From Rhodospirillaceae bacterium (GTDB lineage Bacteria > Pseudomonadota > Gammaproteobacteria > Steroidobacterales > Rariloculaceae), in contig JAHEEN010000004.1 of assembly GCA_024640685.1 (NCBI GenBank), forward strand, positions 1 through 45,328: DNA of 45,328 bases, written 5' to 3'. Positions 26,147 to 34,300 of this stretch are shown here, one piece after another. How positions within the stretch are numbered: the stretch's first letter is position 1; each line of letters starts with the position of its first letter. The position numbers and the translations under genes are program-made. The notes beneath the pieces are model-generated. The model was not told the DNA's origin. It made no database searches and saw nothing but the letters and a program-made list of their open reading frames with translations.

Positions 26147-26858
26147 GAGGTCTAGCGCCGCAAGTGCCTAACTCGAACCTTCATGCCTAGAATCTCTTTG
26201 CCCGCCCCGGTTGGCCGGAGCAATTGCCGTCGATCCTGTCCCTATGCCAACAATAGCTCACTATGACGCCGACGTTCGCGAGCGTGTTGACCGTTTGTCC
26301 GCGATCAGTTTCTTCATGTTTCTGTTTGGTTGCCGTTGCTGATCGGCAGCCAACGGTCATTTAAGCCGTCAGCTTGACGCAGAGAATATATCACTACAAC
26401 TTCCGCTTTGAAGCTGCTTTTTGTCCTTATCCGACGCTAACGATACGAGTAGCGCTACGAGATTAGGGATGCTCGGATCGAATTGAAGCGTTAGCGATCA
26501 CAAGCCCTGTAGTGTCACAGAAATGCATCCAGCGTCAGCTGTCGGTCCGCAGAAAGGCGCATAGCTTTCACCCTCCCGGCGTGGCAATCAATCCGTGCAT
26601 AAGGAGTGGAGGGCCTCATTACCTAGCGTCAACTGCCCTAGGCTCGGTCTGAACAACTGCTTCGGGGCAAGTTCGAGACGTCGATTATTGGCGCGTTACT
26701 GATATTCATTACTAGTAATAACGCCCCAAAATGATCAATCGCGGCAACGGACTCAATTTGACAAATTATCGATAGATGCCAGAAACGTGACGGACTTGTA
26801 GTTTTGACGGCTGACAAACACTAGTCTCAAGACCAGCAATATCGAGTAAGGCGTCACT
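26147..26858. other. Long intergenic spacer with hairpin and palindrome
   Basis: No convincing protein gene over 700 bases. Visible structures are a hairpin at 26333-26356 (CCGTTGCTG against CAGCCAACGG with one bulge), a perfect 12-mer palindrome ATTACTAGTAAT at 26708-26719 within a longer imperfect dyad bounded by GCGTTA and TAACGC, and a degenerate repeat-like segment near 26381. The right end should hold the promoter of the small gene at 26859. Confidence 0.4.
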
Positions 26859-27095
26859 ATGAGGCAAGTCCGCCGGAAGGAGGCTACGGCCGCTAGAAAA
26901 CCAGAGCGCGAGCGAGAACGTCGCGATGATGTCCCTGTTTTGGAGGATGATGCTGTACTTGAGGTTCTTGAAGCAGCGCGTGAGATAAATGCTAGGCAGG
27001 AACATGGTGGCGATCCGATTAAGGGAGTAGGCATTGCGGTGATTGTTGGAGCGGCCGTATGGGCTTCCTTGGCCGCTGCCCTCGTATTGTTCTGA
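26859..27095 (+). CDS. Small tail-anchored membrane protein (hypothetical)
   Basis: 78 residues with a strongly charged, arginine- and glutamate-rich first half (VRRKEATAARKPERERERRDD) and one C-terminal hydrophobic helix (about 56-78, GIAVIVGAAVWASLAAALVLF) ending at the C-terminus. This gives a tail-anchored layout. GTAAGG lies seven bases before the ATG, which supports translation. I do not recognise the family. It converges on mgtE with 30 bases between stop codons. A 12-mer palindrome about 140 bases upstream may be an operator. Confidence 0.45.
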   Translation: MRQVRRKEATAARKPERERERRDDVPVLEDDAVLEVLEAAREINARQEHGGDPIKGVGIAVIVGAAVWASLAAALVLF

Positions 27096-27125
27096 TACCG
27101 AATCCGTAGCCTTGGATCTGCATCG

Positions 27126-28508
27126 TCATGTCAGCCACGGCAGCGCCAGTGTTGCAAGACCCAGGACGAGAAAGAAGCCGCACATGTCAGTGACGGTCGT
27201 CAGCACCGGTCCCGACGCCAGCGCCGGATCTGCGCGCACTGCCTTGAGCAACAGCGGCACTGTGCCGCCTAATGACACAGCGACAAACGTGTTGATCGCG
27301 AGCGCCGCGCCGATCACGACGCCGAGCAACGCGTTGCCTTGCCAGAGATAAGCGGCGACTCCGAGCAGAAACCCGAGCGCTACGCCGTTCATCAGCCCGA
27401 CCGATGCTTCCTGCCACCAGACGCGCAGCGCGTCGCGGGGCTCGATGATCCCGAGCGTGAGCTCGCGCATCGTCACGGCAATCGCCTGGTTGCCCGAGCA
27501 GCCGCTCATGTCCGAGACGATCGGCAGAAACACCGCGAGTACGATCAACGCGCTCAACGTATCTTGAAACATTGCGATGACGCTGGCTGCAATAATGTTC
27601 AGGACAATATTGATGCTGAGCCACGACAATCGCCGCTTCGAGCGCGTGACCACGGGTAAATGTCGGAGCTCCTCACCGCCGACGATACCCTGCGATTTGA
27701 GCTGCTCATCCTGGGCGCGTTCTGCAATCGCATCCATGACGGCGTGTTGCCGCAAGCGCCCGACGAAGTGGCCGTCGCGATCGATGACCGGCGCGCCGAG
27801 CGTCTCGTAGCGCCGGAAGTAATCCTCGAGCTCGGTCAGTCCGGTGTCGACGCCGACGGGCTCGACAGCCTTGCTCAACGACGCGAGCGGCGTTTCGGGC
27901 TCGGCAAGCAGCACGTCGGCAATCTCGACGGCGCCCATCGGCTTGCGATCGACGTCGAGCAGGACCAGTCGTTGCGGCAGTTGCTCGACATCGTCACGTC
28001 GTTTACGAAGATCGACGAGAAAGTCGCCGACTGTTGCTGCGATCGGATAGACATAGAATTCGGTGCTCATCAGACCGCCGGCAACGTCTGCGGCGTAGGT
28101 GATCAAGCTGCGCATGCTGCCGGCGCGATCAGGGGGCATTTTGGCGAGGATCGCCTGGCGCTCGGGTGCTTCGATCTCCGCGAGCAGATCGGCGCCGTGG
28201 TCGCTGTCGAGCTCCTCGAAGATCTCCGCCGCCGCGCTCGCATCGAGCCGCTCGATCAGGTCCGCCGCGTGCACGTCGGGTAGGTCTTCGATGATTTCGG
28301 CGGCGCGATCAGCCGGCAATAACGCGACGAGCTGCTCTTGTTCCTCGCCGCTCAAGCGGAACAGCGCGCGGATTGTGGCGAGCGGCTCGAGGTCCTCGAG
28401 ATACGCAAGCAGTGCCTTGCCGTCTCCAGATGCGGTCAGGGATCTGAGCTTATCCCATGGTACATCCGGCATTACGCTTGCGTTACGGCTATCCGTCTCG
28501 TTGGCCAT
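27126..28508 (-). CDS. mgtE: Magnesium transporter MgtE
   Basis: 460 residues with the full MgtE plan. The N-terminal MgtE_N helical repeats (about 35-135) contain LLPADRAAEIIEDLPDVHAADLIERL. A CBS pair (about 140-265) and a linker helix follow. Five membrane helices (about 290-460) include the selectivity region SGCSGNQAIAVTMRELTLG and PVLTTVTDMCGFFLVLG. It is a Mg(II) channel gated by cytoplasmic magnesium bound at the N and CBS domains. It lies downstream of the malonyl-CoA decarboxylase gene on the same strand with a 107-base gap. No magnesium riboswitch was recognised in that gap. Confidence 0.92.
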   Translation of the reverse strand: MANETDSRNASVMPDVPWDKLRSLTASGDGKALLAYLEDLEPLATIRALFRLSGEEQEQLVALLPADRAAEIIEDLPDVHAADLIERLDASAAAEIFEELDSDHGADLLAEIEAPERQAILAKMPPDRAGSMRSLITYAADVAGGLMSTEFYVYPIAATVGDFLVDLRKRRDDVEQLPQRLVLLDVDRKPMGAVEIADVLLAEPETPLASLSKAVEPVGVDTGLTELEDYFRRYETLGAPVIDRDGHFVGRLRQHAVMDAIAERAQDEQLKSQGIVGGEELRHLPVVTRSKRRLSWLSINIVLNIIAASVIAMFQDTLSALIVLAVFLPIVSDMSGCSGNQAIAVTMRELTLGIIEPRDALRVWWQEASVGLMNGVALGFLLGVAAYLWQGNALLGVVIGAALAINTFVAVSLGGTVPLLLKAVRADPALASGPVLTTVTDMCGFFLVLGLATLALPWLT

Positions 28509-28615
28509 CGCCTACCTCTTCGACAACGCACGGTAAGTTTTTCCAGCGGTGAAACTGGTGGCGGCCACGATACTCCTGTCGGTCCGCCGTAGGAACCGAA
28601 GATCGACGGTCGACG

Positions 28616-29995
28616 TCAGCCTGCAAGTTTGCGAACGTCGGCCGAGGCGGTCAGCACGCCTTCGGCGAGGTAACGTTCGTGGTTCTTCTCGATGTCCGCA
28701 AGGTTGTACAGATAGTTGACCATGATGCCGGCTGATCGCTCTAGGCCGGCCGGTGACGGATCGGCAGCCCAATTGATTTGCTGGAGGCTTGCCCCATTGC
28801 TCATATGAAAACGCGTAACAGGGTCGAGCGGCTGGTCGCCGGCCTTGGCGTTCAACAGGTAGTAGCTACAGAGCCGCATCAAGCTTGCGCGTTGCCCGTC
28901 AGGGACGTCGTCGAGGTCCAGCTTAACCGACTGAGCCAGAAATTCGCGGGCGGTCTCGATATCGGCTGCCCGCGCTTCGGGCAACGAATCCAGCTGCACG
29001 CTCTCGAGCCAGCGCCGAAAACCTGGAACCGGCGACAGCGTTACGAACGTCTTGATGTTGTCGAGATCGCGTCGCAGCTCTTCGATGACTTGCTTGAGCA
29101 GGAAGTGGCCGAAGGAAATGCCCTGCAAGCCGTGATGGCAGTTGCTGATCGAGTAGAACACCGCCGTATCGGCATGACGTGGATTCGTAGTCGATCGATC
29201 GGGCGCCAGCAGCGGCCGAATCGCGTTTGCAGTACTGTCTGTCAACGCGACCTCGACGAAGATCAGCGGGTCGTCCGGCATCGCCGGATGAAAAAATGCG
29301 AAGCAGCGACGATCGTCAGCGAGCCGCGCGCGCAGATCGTCCCAGCCGTTGATCTCGTGAACGGCCTCGTACTCAATGATTTTTTCGAGCACGTTGGCCG
29401 ACGACGTCCAGTCGATGCGCTCCATGACGAGGAACCCGCGATTGAACCATGCGATCAACAGATGGCGAAGGTCGGTGTCGAGCGGACGCAGATGCGGACG
29501 CTCGCCAAGGACGTTGAGTAGGTCGCTGCGCAGCCTGACGAGGCGGCCGATTCCGTCAGGCACCATGTTGAGGCGTCGAAAGAGCTTCCGTCGCGGTGCC
29601 TCGACAGCTTTCGCCAACGCCGCTAGCGTCGTGGCGTCCGCAGCGTCCAAGTAGGCCGTTGCAGCATTGGCTATCGTCTCGTGGTCGGCCTCGAACTGCG
29701 CGACCAGCAGCTCGAAGAACTCGAGTCGGTCAGATACCGACAGTTTCTGGTACAGCGACAGAATCTCGTCGGCCAGCGCGAGGCCGGAGGCTTCGCCACG
29801 ATGGTCGAGTAGCTGCCGGCACAACGCGCCCAAGTGCTCGGCTGGACGGTCCTTGGCGCGATCACCGTTCCACGTCCGCGGCAGCAAACCACGGCCGACA
29901 TCGAGAATAGAGGACAGAATCCGCCGAAATGCGTCAGGACGGCGTACCGCGCGAATCGCGCCGGTGTCGTCTAAATGGGGGTTGGGCGTGCTCAT
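28616..29995 (-). CDS. Malonyl-CoA decarboxylase
   Basis: 459 residues matching malonyl-CoA decarboxylase: an N-terminal helical domain (about 1-190) and a C-terminal GNAT-like catalytic domain. The latter contains CFAFFHPAMPDDPLIFVEVALT, VFYSISNCHHGLQGISFGHFLLKQV and TFVTLSPVPGFRRWL, which carry the conserved histidine and serine of the active site. It converts malonyl-CoA to acetyl-CoA and CO2 in the cytoplasm. There are no malonate transport or CoA-ligase genes next to it. A weak TATACAAT-like -10 lies near 30050 on the minus strand. The sigma-54 regulator is upstream on the same strand, with about 100 bases between. Confidence 0.9.
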   Translation of the reverse strand: MSTPNPHLDDTGAIRAVRRPDAFRRILSSILDVGRGLLPRTWNGDRAKDRPAEHLGALCRQLLDHRGEASGLALADEILSLYQKLSVSDRLEFFELLVAQFEADHETIANAATAYLDAADATTLAALAKAVEAPRRKLFRRLNMVPDGIGRLVRLRSDLLNVLGERPHLRPLDTDLRHLLIAWFNRGFLVMERIDWTSSANVLEKIIEYEAVHEINGWDDLRARLADDRRCFAFFHPAMPDDPLIFVEVALTDSTANAIRPLLAPDRSTTNPRHADTAVFYSISNCHHGLQGISFGHFLLKQVIEELRRDLDNIKTFVTLSPVPGFRRWLESVQLDSLPEARAADIETAREFLAQSVKLDLDDVPDGQRASLMRLCSYYLLNAKAGDQPLDPVTRFHMSNGASLQQINWAADPSPAGLERSAGIMVNYLYNLADIEKNHERYLAEGVLTASADVRKLAG

Positions 29996-30094
29996 TCCGT
30001 TGCGCCTAGCATGCTCGGTTCCATCCGGCTTACCGCATGGCGCGATATTGTATAACGCCGATTGTGACGGAAGCTCGACCAGTCCCGCATTTTT

Positions 30095-31402
30095 TCAGTC
30101 GGGATCGGCATCGAGTGCGGCTATCTTGCGATACAACGCGCGCTCGCTGATGCCGAGGCGCTGCGCCAGCTCACGGCGCCCGACCTTGGTCGTTGCGAGC
30201 ACTTTTCGCAGATAACGTCGTTCGTGCAGATCGAGCGGCTCGACATCGACGGTCGGTCCGATCGACGCGGTTGCTTCACTGTGCCGTTGAAGCGGAGGTA
30301 GATGAGTGACGTCGATGCAGTCGTCGTCGGCCAGCAACAGCGCACGCTCAATGATGTTTCTGAGCTCACGCACGTTGCCTGGGAAGTCGTGCTGCTCGAG
30401 CGCCGCAAGTGCCTCATCGCTGATACGCATATTGTTTGCGCCGAGACGTCTGAGTATCGACGTCGCTAGTCGCTCGATATCCTCGACGCGCTCGCGCAGT
30501 GGCGGCAGCTCGACCTCCAGCACGTTCAGTCGGTAGTACAGATCCTCGCGAAACGTACCAGCTGCGACCATGTCCCGCAGGGATCGATGGGTCGCACAGA
30601 TCAAGCGAAAGTCGGCTTCCTTCCACTCGGTGCCACCGACGGGTCGGTAGCGACGCGTCTCGAGTAGCCGCAACAGCTTGACCTGCTCGGCCGGCGGCAC
30701 CTCGCCGATCTCATCGAGAAAGAGCGTGCCGCCGTTGGCAGCATCGACGAGGCCGTCGCGTCGGCTCGTCGCTCCGGTGAAGGCGCCTTTCTCGTGCCCG
30801 AATAGCTCACTTTCAAATAATGTCTCGGGCAAGCCGGCGCACTCGACCGGAACGAACGGCTTGTCGCGGCGTTGGCTCAAGCGATGAATAGTTTGCGCGA
30901 CGAGCTCCTTGCCGGTCCCGGTCTCGCCGAGCAGCATCACGGTCGTTTCCGATGGCGCCGCGCGCTCGACGAGCGCGAGCATGTGCTGAAATGCAGGCGA
31001 CTCGCCGACGAGTCGATCGGCCGCGGAGTCGACGCTGCCCGCGTCCGATGGTCGCATCCGCTCTAAGAAATACTTGATCTGACCGCTCGTCGGGTCCTTG
31101 ACGGGCCACATCTCGACGTTGACGTACTCCTTGCCGCGCGGCGTATGGTGAATGTGCAGCACGCGCGAGTTTCTACCCGTTGTCTGACTGTGCTTCAGCG
31201 GGCAAGTTTCACCGGCAAGGTCACACGGTTGCGTATAGCCATGGGATACCTCATAGCAGTGGTGCCGCCCTTGATCGATGTGATCCCCATAGGTATCGCG
31301 ATAGGCGTCGTTGGCGACGAGCACGCGGTAGTCGAGTCCGAGCAGGATCGCCGGCTCATCGAGGCAGTTCAGTAGCCCCTTCAGATCGTCCGAGTCGGTC
31401 AT
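30095..31402 (-). CDS. Sigma-54-dependent activator with Cys-rich PAS domain and Fis-type HTH
   Basis: 435 residues. A PAS-like sensor (about 1-115) carries three clustered cysteines (49, 60 and 67) and two adjacent histidines in the stretch [14 protein letters not shown]. The AAA+ domain has Walker [10 protein letters not shown], the sigma-54 contact loop GAFTGA (about 206-211) and Walker [13 protein letters not shown] Fis-type helix-turn-helix ([18 protein letters not shown]) ends the protein. It activates sigma-54 promoters from upstream sites. An in-frame ATG at 31420 would add six residues, but it lies inside a palindromic operator, so ATG 31402 is preferred; neither has a good ribosome site. 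The cysteines suggest redox or metal-cofactor sensing (inference). Confidence 0.87.
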   Translation of the reverse strand: MTDSDDLKGLLNCLDEPAILLGLDYRVLVANDAYRDTYGDHIDQGRHHCYEVSHGYTQPCDLAGETCPLKHSQTTGRNSRVLHIHHTPRGKEYVNVEMWPVKDPTSGQIKYFLERMRPSDAGSVDSAADRLVGESPAFQHMLALVERAAPSETTVMLLGETGTGKELVAQTIHRLSQRRDKPFVPVECAGLPETLFESELFGHEKGAFTGATSRRDGLVDAANGGTLFLDEIGEVPPAEQVKLLRLLETRRYRPVGGTEWKEADFRLICATHRSLRDMVAAGTFREDLYYRLNVLEVELPPLRERVEDIERLATSILRRLGANNMRISDEALAALEQHDFPGNVRELRNIIERALLLADDDCIDVTHLPPLQRHSEATASIGPTVDVEPLDLHERRYLRKVLATTKVGRRELAQRLGISERALYRKIAALDADPD

Positions 31403-31405
31403 AGC

Positions 31406-31452
31406 TGCCAATTTTGGCATAGTCTGCCAAATTTGACATGCCTGAAACGGCA
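31406..31452. promoter_or_regulatory. Three TGCC-N6-GGCA dyads, candidate enhancer sites for the sigma-54 activator
   Basis: TGCCAATTTTGGCA (31406-31419), TGCCAAATTTGACA (31425-31438) and TGCCTGAAACGGCA (31439-31452) share the pattern TGCC-N6-GGCA; the middle copy has one mismatch. They lie 65 to 112 bases upstream of the -24 element of the sigma-54 promoter, a usual distance for enhancer sites, and also overlap the start of the activator gene, which would allow autoregulation. Confidence 0.6.
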
Positions 31453-31514
31453 GAAATGGCTGGCTAGGTGTCAGCTCCTCGATCTAACTTGCTGTTTTTA
31501 ATAGGCACGAGAGA

Positions 31515-31531
31515 TTGGCACGAAACACGCA
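31515..31531 (+). promoter_or_regulatory. Sigma-54 promoter (-24/-12)
   Basis: TTGGCACGAAACACGCA matches the -24/-12 consensus: GG at 31517-31518 and GC at 31529-31530, separated by exactly ten bases, with the favoured TGGCACG at the -24 side. The -12 side reads ACGC instead of TTGC. Transcription should start near 31542 and run towards the small peptide gene. Confidence 0.65.
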
Positions 31532-31604
31532 TTAGACAGCATAGAGGTTAACAGACCGGTCCGGCGATTCCTGCTGCCGGCGGTCACGACGACAGGAGAC
31601 AACG

Positions 31605-31694
31605 ATGTTACAACTCAAGAGCATGATCGGGCTGATGGTCTACACCGCAGTATTGGGCGTCGCCGTGACAGCTGGCGCCATCCTGATGGCCTGA
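31605..31694 (+). CDS. 29-residue single-helix membrane peptide under sigma-54 control
   Basis: 29 codons plus TGA. The peptide begins MLQLKSMIGLMVYTAVLG and continues with a glycine/alanine-rich hydrophobic run to the end, so almost its whole length would form one membrane helix with a short basic N-terminal tail. AGGAG lies six bases before the ATG. It is the only frame between a sigma-54 promoter (about 63 bases of leader) and a strong terminator, so the transcript appears dedicated to it. I do not recognise a family. It could regulate or stabilise a membrane complex, as other microproteins do, but nothing identifies the partner. The RNA itself could also be the functional product. Confidence 0.65.
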   Translation: MLQLKSMIGLMVYTAVLGVAVTAGAILMA

Positions 31695-31759
31695 GATCGA
31701 GCCCCCGGCCGCTGCCAGCGTGTGGCGGTTTCGATCCCGAATCCAATGATCCCCCATTG

Positions 31760-31787
31760 CCGGCGCATGGAAGCGCCGGTTTTTTTT
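31760..31787 (+). terminator. Rho-independent terminator of the small-peptide transcript
   Basis: CCGGCGC and GCGCCGG form a perfect seven-pair GC stem around a six-base loop, followed by eight T (31780-31787). It lies 65 bases after the peptide stop codon. Confidence 0.85.
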
Positions 31788-31810
31788 GAGGGGTAAATCG
31801 CGATCGATCC

Positions 31811-31838
31811 AAAAAAATGCCCGGAGCAAAGTCCGGGC
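31811..31838 (-). terminator. Rho-independent terminator of the peroxiredoxin gene
   Basis: Read on the minus strand, GCCCGGA and TCCGGGC form a seven-pair stem around a six-base loop, followed by AT and a run of T (seven A at 31811-31817 on the plus strand). It sits 29 bases beyond the peroxiredoxin-glutaredoxin stop. Confidence 0.85.
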
Positions 31839-31867
31839 GAGTAGGGGGAGCTAGGAGAAAGAAGACG

Positions 31868-32611
31868 TCAGGCCGCGCGTCGGTGTCCAAGCCAGTCGGC
31901 GAGTGTGTCGGCGCCGCCAATCCGCTCGCCATCGACGAAAATCTGTGGATAGCTGAGGTCCTGCGAGACCGCACGCAGTGTCCGGTCGCTGAAGTCGCGA
32001 TTGAGCACGAGCTCGTCGAACTCGATACCAGCGTCGCGCAGCATGCCTTTCGCACGGACACAATGCGGGCAACCGTCGCGTGTAAAAACTGCAACGTCGA
32101 GCGGTTTCTGCGCGCTGGGCGCGAGATACTCGAGCATCGTATCGGCGTCGGAGGCGACGAACGGGTCGCCGGGCTCTTGCGGTTCGATGAACATCTTCTC
32201 GATGACGCCGTTTTTGACGAGCATCGAGTAGCGCCACGATCGCTGTCCGAAGCCGAGGTCTTCCTTGCCGACGAGCATGCCCATGCCGCGCGTGAAGTCG
32301 CCGTTGCCGTCAGGCAGGAACGTCACGTTGTCCGCATGTTGAGCGAGCTTCCACTCGTTCATGACGAATGCGTCGTTGACCGAGACGCAGACGATGTCAT
32401 CGACGCCGTGTTGGCGAAACTCGCGTGCGAGCTGATTGTAGCGAGGCACGTGCGATGACGAGCACGTCGGCGTAAATGCGCCCGGTAGCGAGAAAACGAC
32501 GACAGTTTTGCCGCCGAAGATGCCGTCGCTCGTGCGCTCGATCCAGGCGTGGTCATCGCGCGTCTTAAATGTGCAGTCCGGGATGCGGGTCCCTTCGCGG
32601 TTCTCGAACAT
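31868..32611 (-). CDS. Peroxiredoxin-glutaredoxin fusion protein (hybrid Prx5/Grx)
   Basis: 247 residues. The Prx5-type peroxiredoxin domain (about 1-160) has its peroxidatic cysteine at 50 in PGAFTPTC. The glutaredoxin domain (about 170-247) has the redox pair CPHC at 181-184 and a late [14 protein letters not shown] glutathione-site motif. Such fusions reduce hydrogen peroxide and alkyl hydroperoxides using glutathione directly. The gene lies between its own terminator and dps, on the same strand as dps with only 36 bases between them, and oxyR follows divergently. OxyR control is therefore likely but is inferred from context. Confidence 0.92.
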   Translation of the reverse strand: MFENREGTRIPDCTFKTRDDHAWIERTSDGIFGGKTVVVFSLPGAFTPTCSSSHVPRYNQLAREFRQHGVDDIVCVSVNDAFVMNEWKLAQHADNVTFLPDGNGDFTRGMGMLVGKEDLGFGQRSWRYSMLVKNGVIEKMFIEPQEPGDPFVASDADTMLEYLAPSAQKPLDVAVFTRDGCPHCVRAKGMLRDAGIEFDELVLNRDFSDRTLRAVSQDLSYPQIFVDGERIGGADTLADWLGHRRAA

Positions 32612-32647
32612 TGTGAATCCTCCGAGTTTCAGTCGTTGTAAATCGAG

Positions 32648-33118
32648 TTAGTGGTCGAGCATGCTGCGCAGCATCCACGCGTTCTTCTCGTGGATCTGCA
32701 TGCGTTGCGTTAGAAGGTCCGCGGTTGGCTCGTCGTTGGCGCGCTCCGCGGCTGGAAACGCTTCACGGGCCGTGCGCACGACGGCTTCTTGGCCGGCGAC
32801 GAGCGCGCGAATCATGTCCTCGGCATTCTCGTCGCCGCTGGCCTCGTCGACCGAAGCGAGCTGCGCGAACGCCGCATACGAGCCGGGTGCCTTGACGCCG
32901 AGGGTGCGGATACGTTCGGCGATCTCGTCGACGGCTGTCGCAAGCTCCGTGTACTGCGTCTCGAACATCGTATGCAGTGTGTTGAAGTGCGGACCCGTCA
33001 CGTTCCAGTGATAGTTGTGGGTCTTCAAATACAGCGTGTAGCTATCGGCAAGCAGCCTGGACAGACCGCCTGCTATAGCCTCGCGGTCCATGGTGTCGAT
33101 GCCGATTTCAATATTCAT
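32648..33118 (-). CDS. dps: Dps-family DNA-protecting ferritin-like protein
   Basis: 156 residues of the Dps four-helix fold. The inter-subunit ferroxidase site is visible: His in [13 protein letters not shown] and the acidic cluster in [14 protein letters not shown]. The chain also has [22 protein letters not shown] at the C-terminus. Dps shells bind iron and use hydrogen peroxide to oxidise it, limiting hydroxyl-radical damage. GGAGGAG lies five bases before the ATG. The peroxiredoxin gene follows closely on the same strand. OxyR is encoded divergently across a 104-base AT-rich spacer, the classical place for OxyR to act. Confidence 0.92.
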   Translation of the reverse strand: MNIEIGIDTMDREAIAGGLSRLLADSYTLYLKTHNYHWNVTGPHFNTLHTMFETQYTELATAVDEIAERIRTLGVKAPGSYAAFAQLASVDEASGDENAEDMIRALVAGQEAVVRTAREAFPAAERANDEPTADLLTQRMQIHEKNAWMLRSMLDH

Positions 33119-33222
33119 CTGTGCTCCTCCGGGTCGATTCTGTCGATGCGGAGTAGTCTAGATTGAGTATAAAAATCTGTAAAACAGAATAAATAGGAAA
33201 TAATATGCTATAAAAACGATCA
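33119..33222. promoter_or_regulatory. Divergent dps/oxyR control region
   Basis: A 104-base spacer that is strikingly AT-rich for this genome in its right-hand 60 bases. ATAG and CTAT elements typical of OxyR sites are present near 33193-33210, but not in the exact ATAG-N7-CTAT spacing, so a site is only suggested. Promoters for both genes must lie here. Confidence 0.4.
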
Positions 33223-34128
33223 ATGCGCATCCCGACTGTCAAGCAGATCCAGTATTTCCTCGCGCTCGCCGAGCACGAGCACTTCGGCCGCGCGGCGGCG
33301 GCGTCGTTCGTCTCGCAGTCCGCATTCAGCGCTGCGATCAAGGAGCTCGAAGCGACGTTAGGTGTGCAACTCGTCGATCGGACGAATCGCTCGGTCACGG
33401 TGACTGCGATGGGGCAACGCATTGCGGCGCAGGGCCGCCATTGCGTGGAGGCGCTCGAGGAACTCGTCGAGATCGCTCAAGGGCAGCGCAATCCGCTCGA
33501 AGGGGAGTTGCGGCTCGGCGTCATTCCGACGATTGCGCCATTCCTGCTGCCGACGCTGCTGCCATTGCTGCGGCAACGCTATCCGAAGCTACGGGCACTT
33601 TTGACCGAGGCGCAGACCGTGCCGCTGCACGAGAGCTTGTTGAACGGCGAGCTCGACGTGCTGCTGCTCGCGTTGCCGTTCGAGCTGCGCGGCACGGAAA
33701 CGAAAGCGCTGTTTGACGACAGGTTCTTGCTGGCCTTTCGCGACGGGACGACGCTAATCGATGCCGAGCGCTACCGTCTCGAGTCCGTCCCGGCAGAGTC
33801 CGTGTTGCTGCTGGGCGAAGGGCACTGCTTGCGCGGCCATGCGCTCGAGGCGTGTCGGTTGCGAGGCACAGAGAAACTGAGCCCGGTCTCGGCGACGAGC
33901 CTTTTGACGCTCGTCGAGATGGTCGATGCCGACCTCGGCATCACGTTTTTGCCGGAAATGTCTTTGGGCTCGACGTTGCTAGCGCACACGCAGTTGCGTC
34001 TGCAGCCGATACCAGGTGGGGGCGAGCGAACGATTGGGCTTGCGTGGCGCAAGGGCAGTGCCCGTGCCGCGGAGTTTGCGCTTCTGGGCGAGTTCATCGC
34101 CGCGCACGCCGGGCTAGATTCTACATAA
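33223..34128 (+). CDS. oxyR: Peroxide-sensing LysR-type regulator OxyR
   Basis: 301 residues. The N-terminal winged helix (TVKQIQYFLALAEHEHFGRAAAASFVSQSAFSAAIKELE) is followed by a LysR effector domain. The redox cysteines are present: Cys202 in GEGHCLRGHALEAC and Cys211, with the same nine-residue spacing as Cys199/Cys208 in E. coli OxyR. Peroxide would form the disulfide and switch on targets. Its divergent neighbours, dps and the peroxiredoxin fusion, are typical targets. It differs from the E. coli protein elsewhere, but the HCLRxHAL-xxC motif is decisive. Confidence 0.93.
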   Translation: MRIPTVKQIQYFLALAEHEHFGRAAAASFVSQSAFSAAIKELEATLGVQLVDRTNRSVTVTAMGQRIAAQGRHCVEALEELVEIAQGQRNPLEGELRLGVIPTIAPFLLPTLLPLLRQRYPKLRALLTEAQTVPLHESLLNGELDVLLLALPFELRGTETKALFDDRFLLAFRDGTTLIDAERYRLESVPAESVLLLGEGHCLRGHALEACRLRGTEKLSPVSATSLLTLVEMVDADLGITFLPEMSLGSTLLAHTQLRLQPIPGGGERTIGLAWRKGSARAAEFALLGEFIAAHAGLDST

Positions 34129-34221
34129 CGGCCTTCTTCACTATGCTGGCGCCGTCCTGCGGCGTATCGGTCAATGCGCGCTGGACACGGCTGGGTTTCG
34201 CATTCAAGCTCGATGCGCTGA

Positions 34222-34300
34222 TAAATGGCACACCCCTCGAAAGAGGGGGTCGCAAAGCCACCGGTCTAAGGAAGTTTCTAGGACAGCGGGGTTGCCAGCC
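34222..34300 (+). promoter_or_regulatory. Cyclic di-GMP-I (GEMM-I) riboswitch aptamer
   Basis: The sequence has the GEMM-I layout. P1 is TGGCA (34226-34230) with TGCCA (34293-34297). P2 is CCCCTC-GAAA-GAGGGG with its GNRA tetraloop. The invariant linker CGCAAAGCC precedes P3, whose 5' side CCGGTCTAAGG carries the tetraloop receptor. The closing segment AGCGGGGTTGCC ends the aptamer. Every landmark of the family is present in order. It would sense cyclic di-GMP and control the genes that follow. Confidence 0.92.

Noticed and set aside
26758-26790. Sigma-70 promoter beginning TTGACA
   Set aside because: No -10 element at 16-18 bases; the next GATAGA lies too close.
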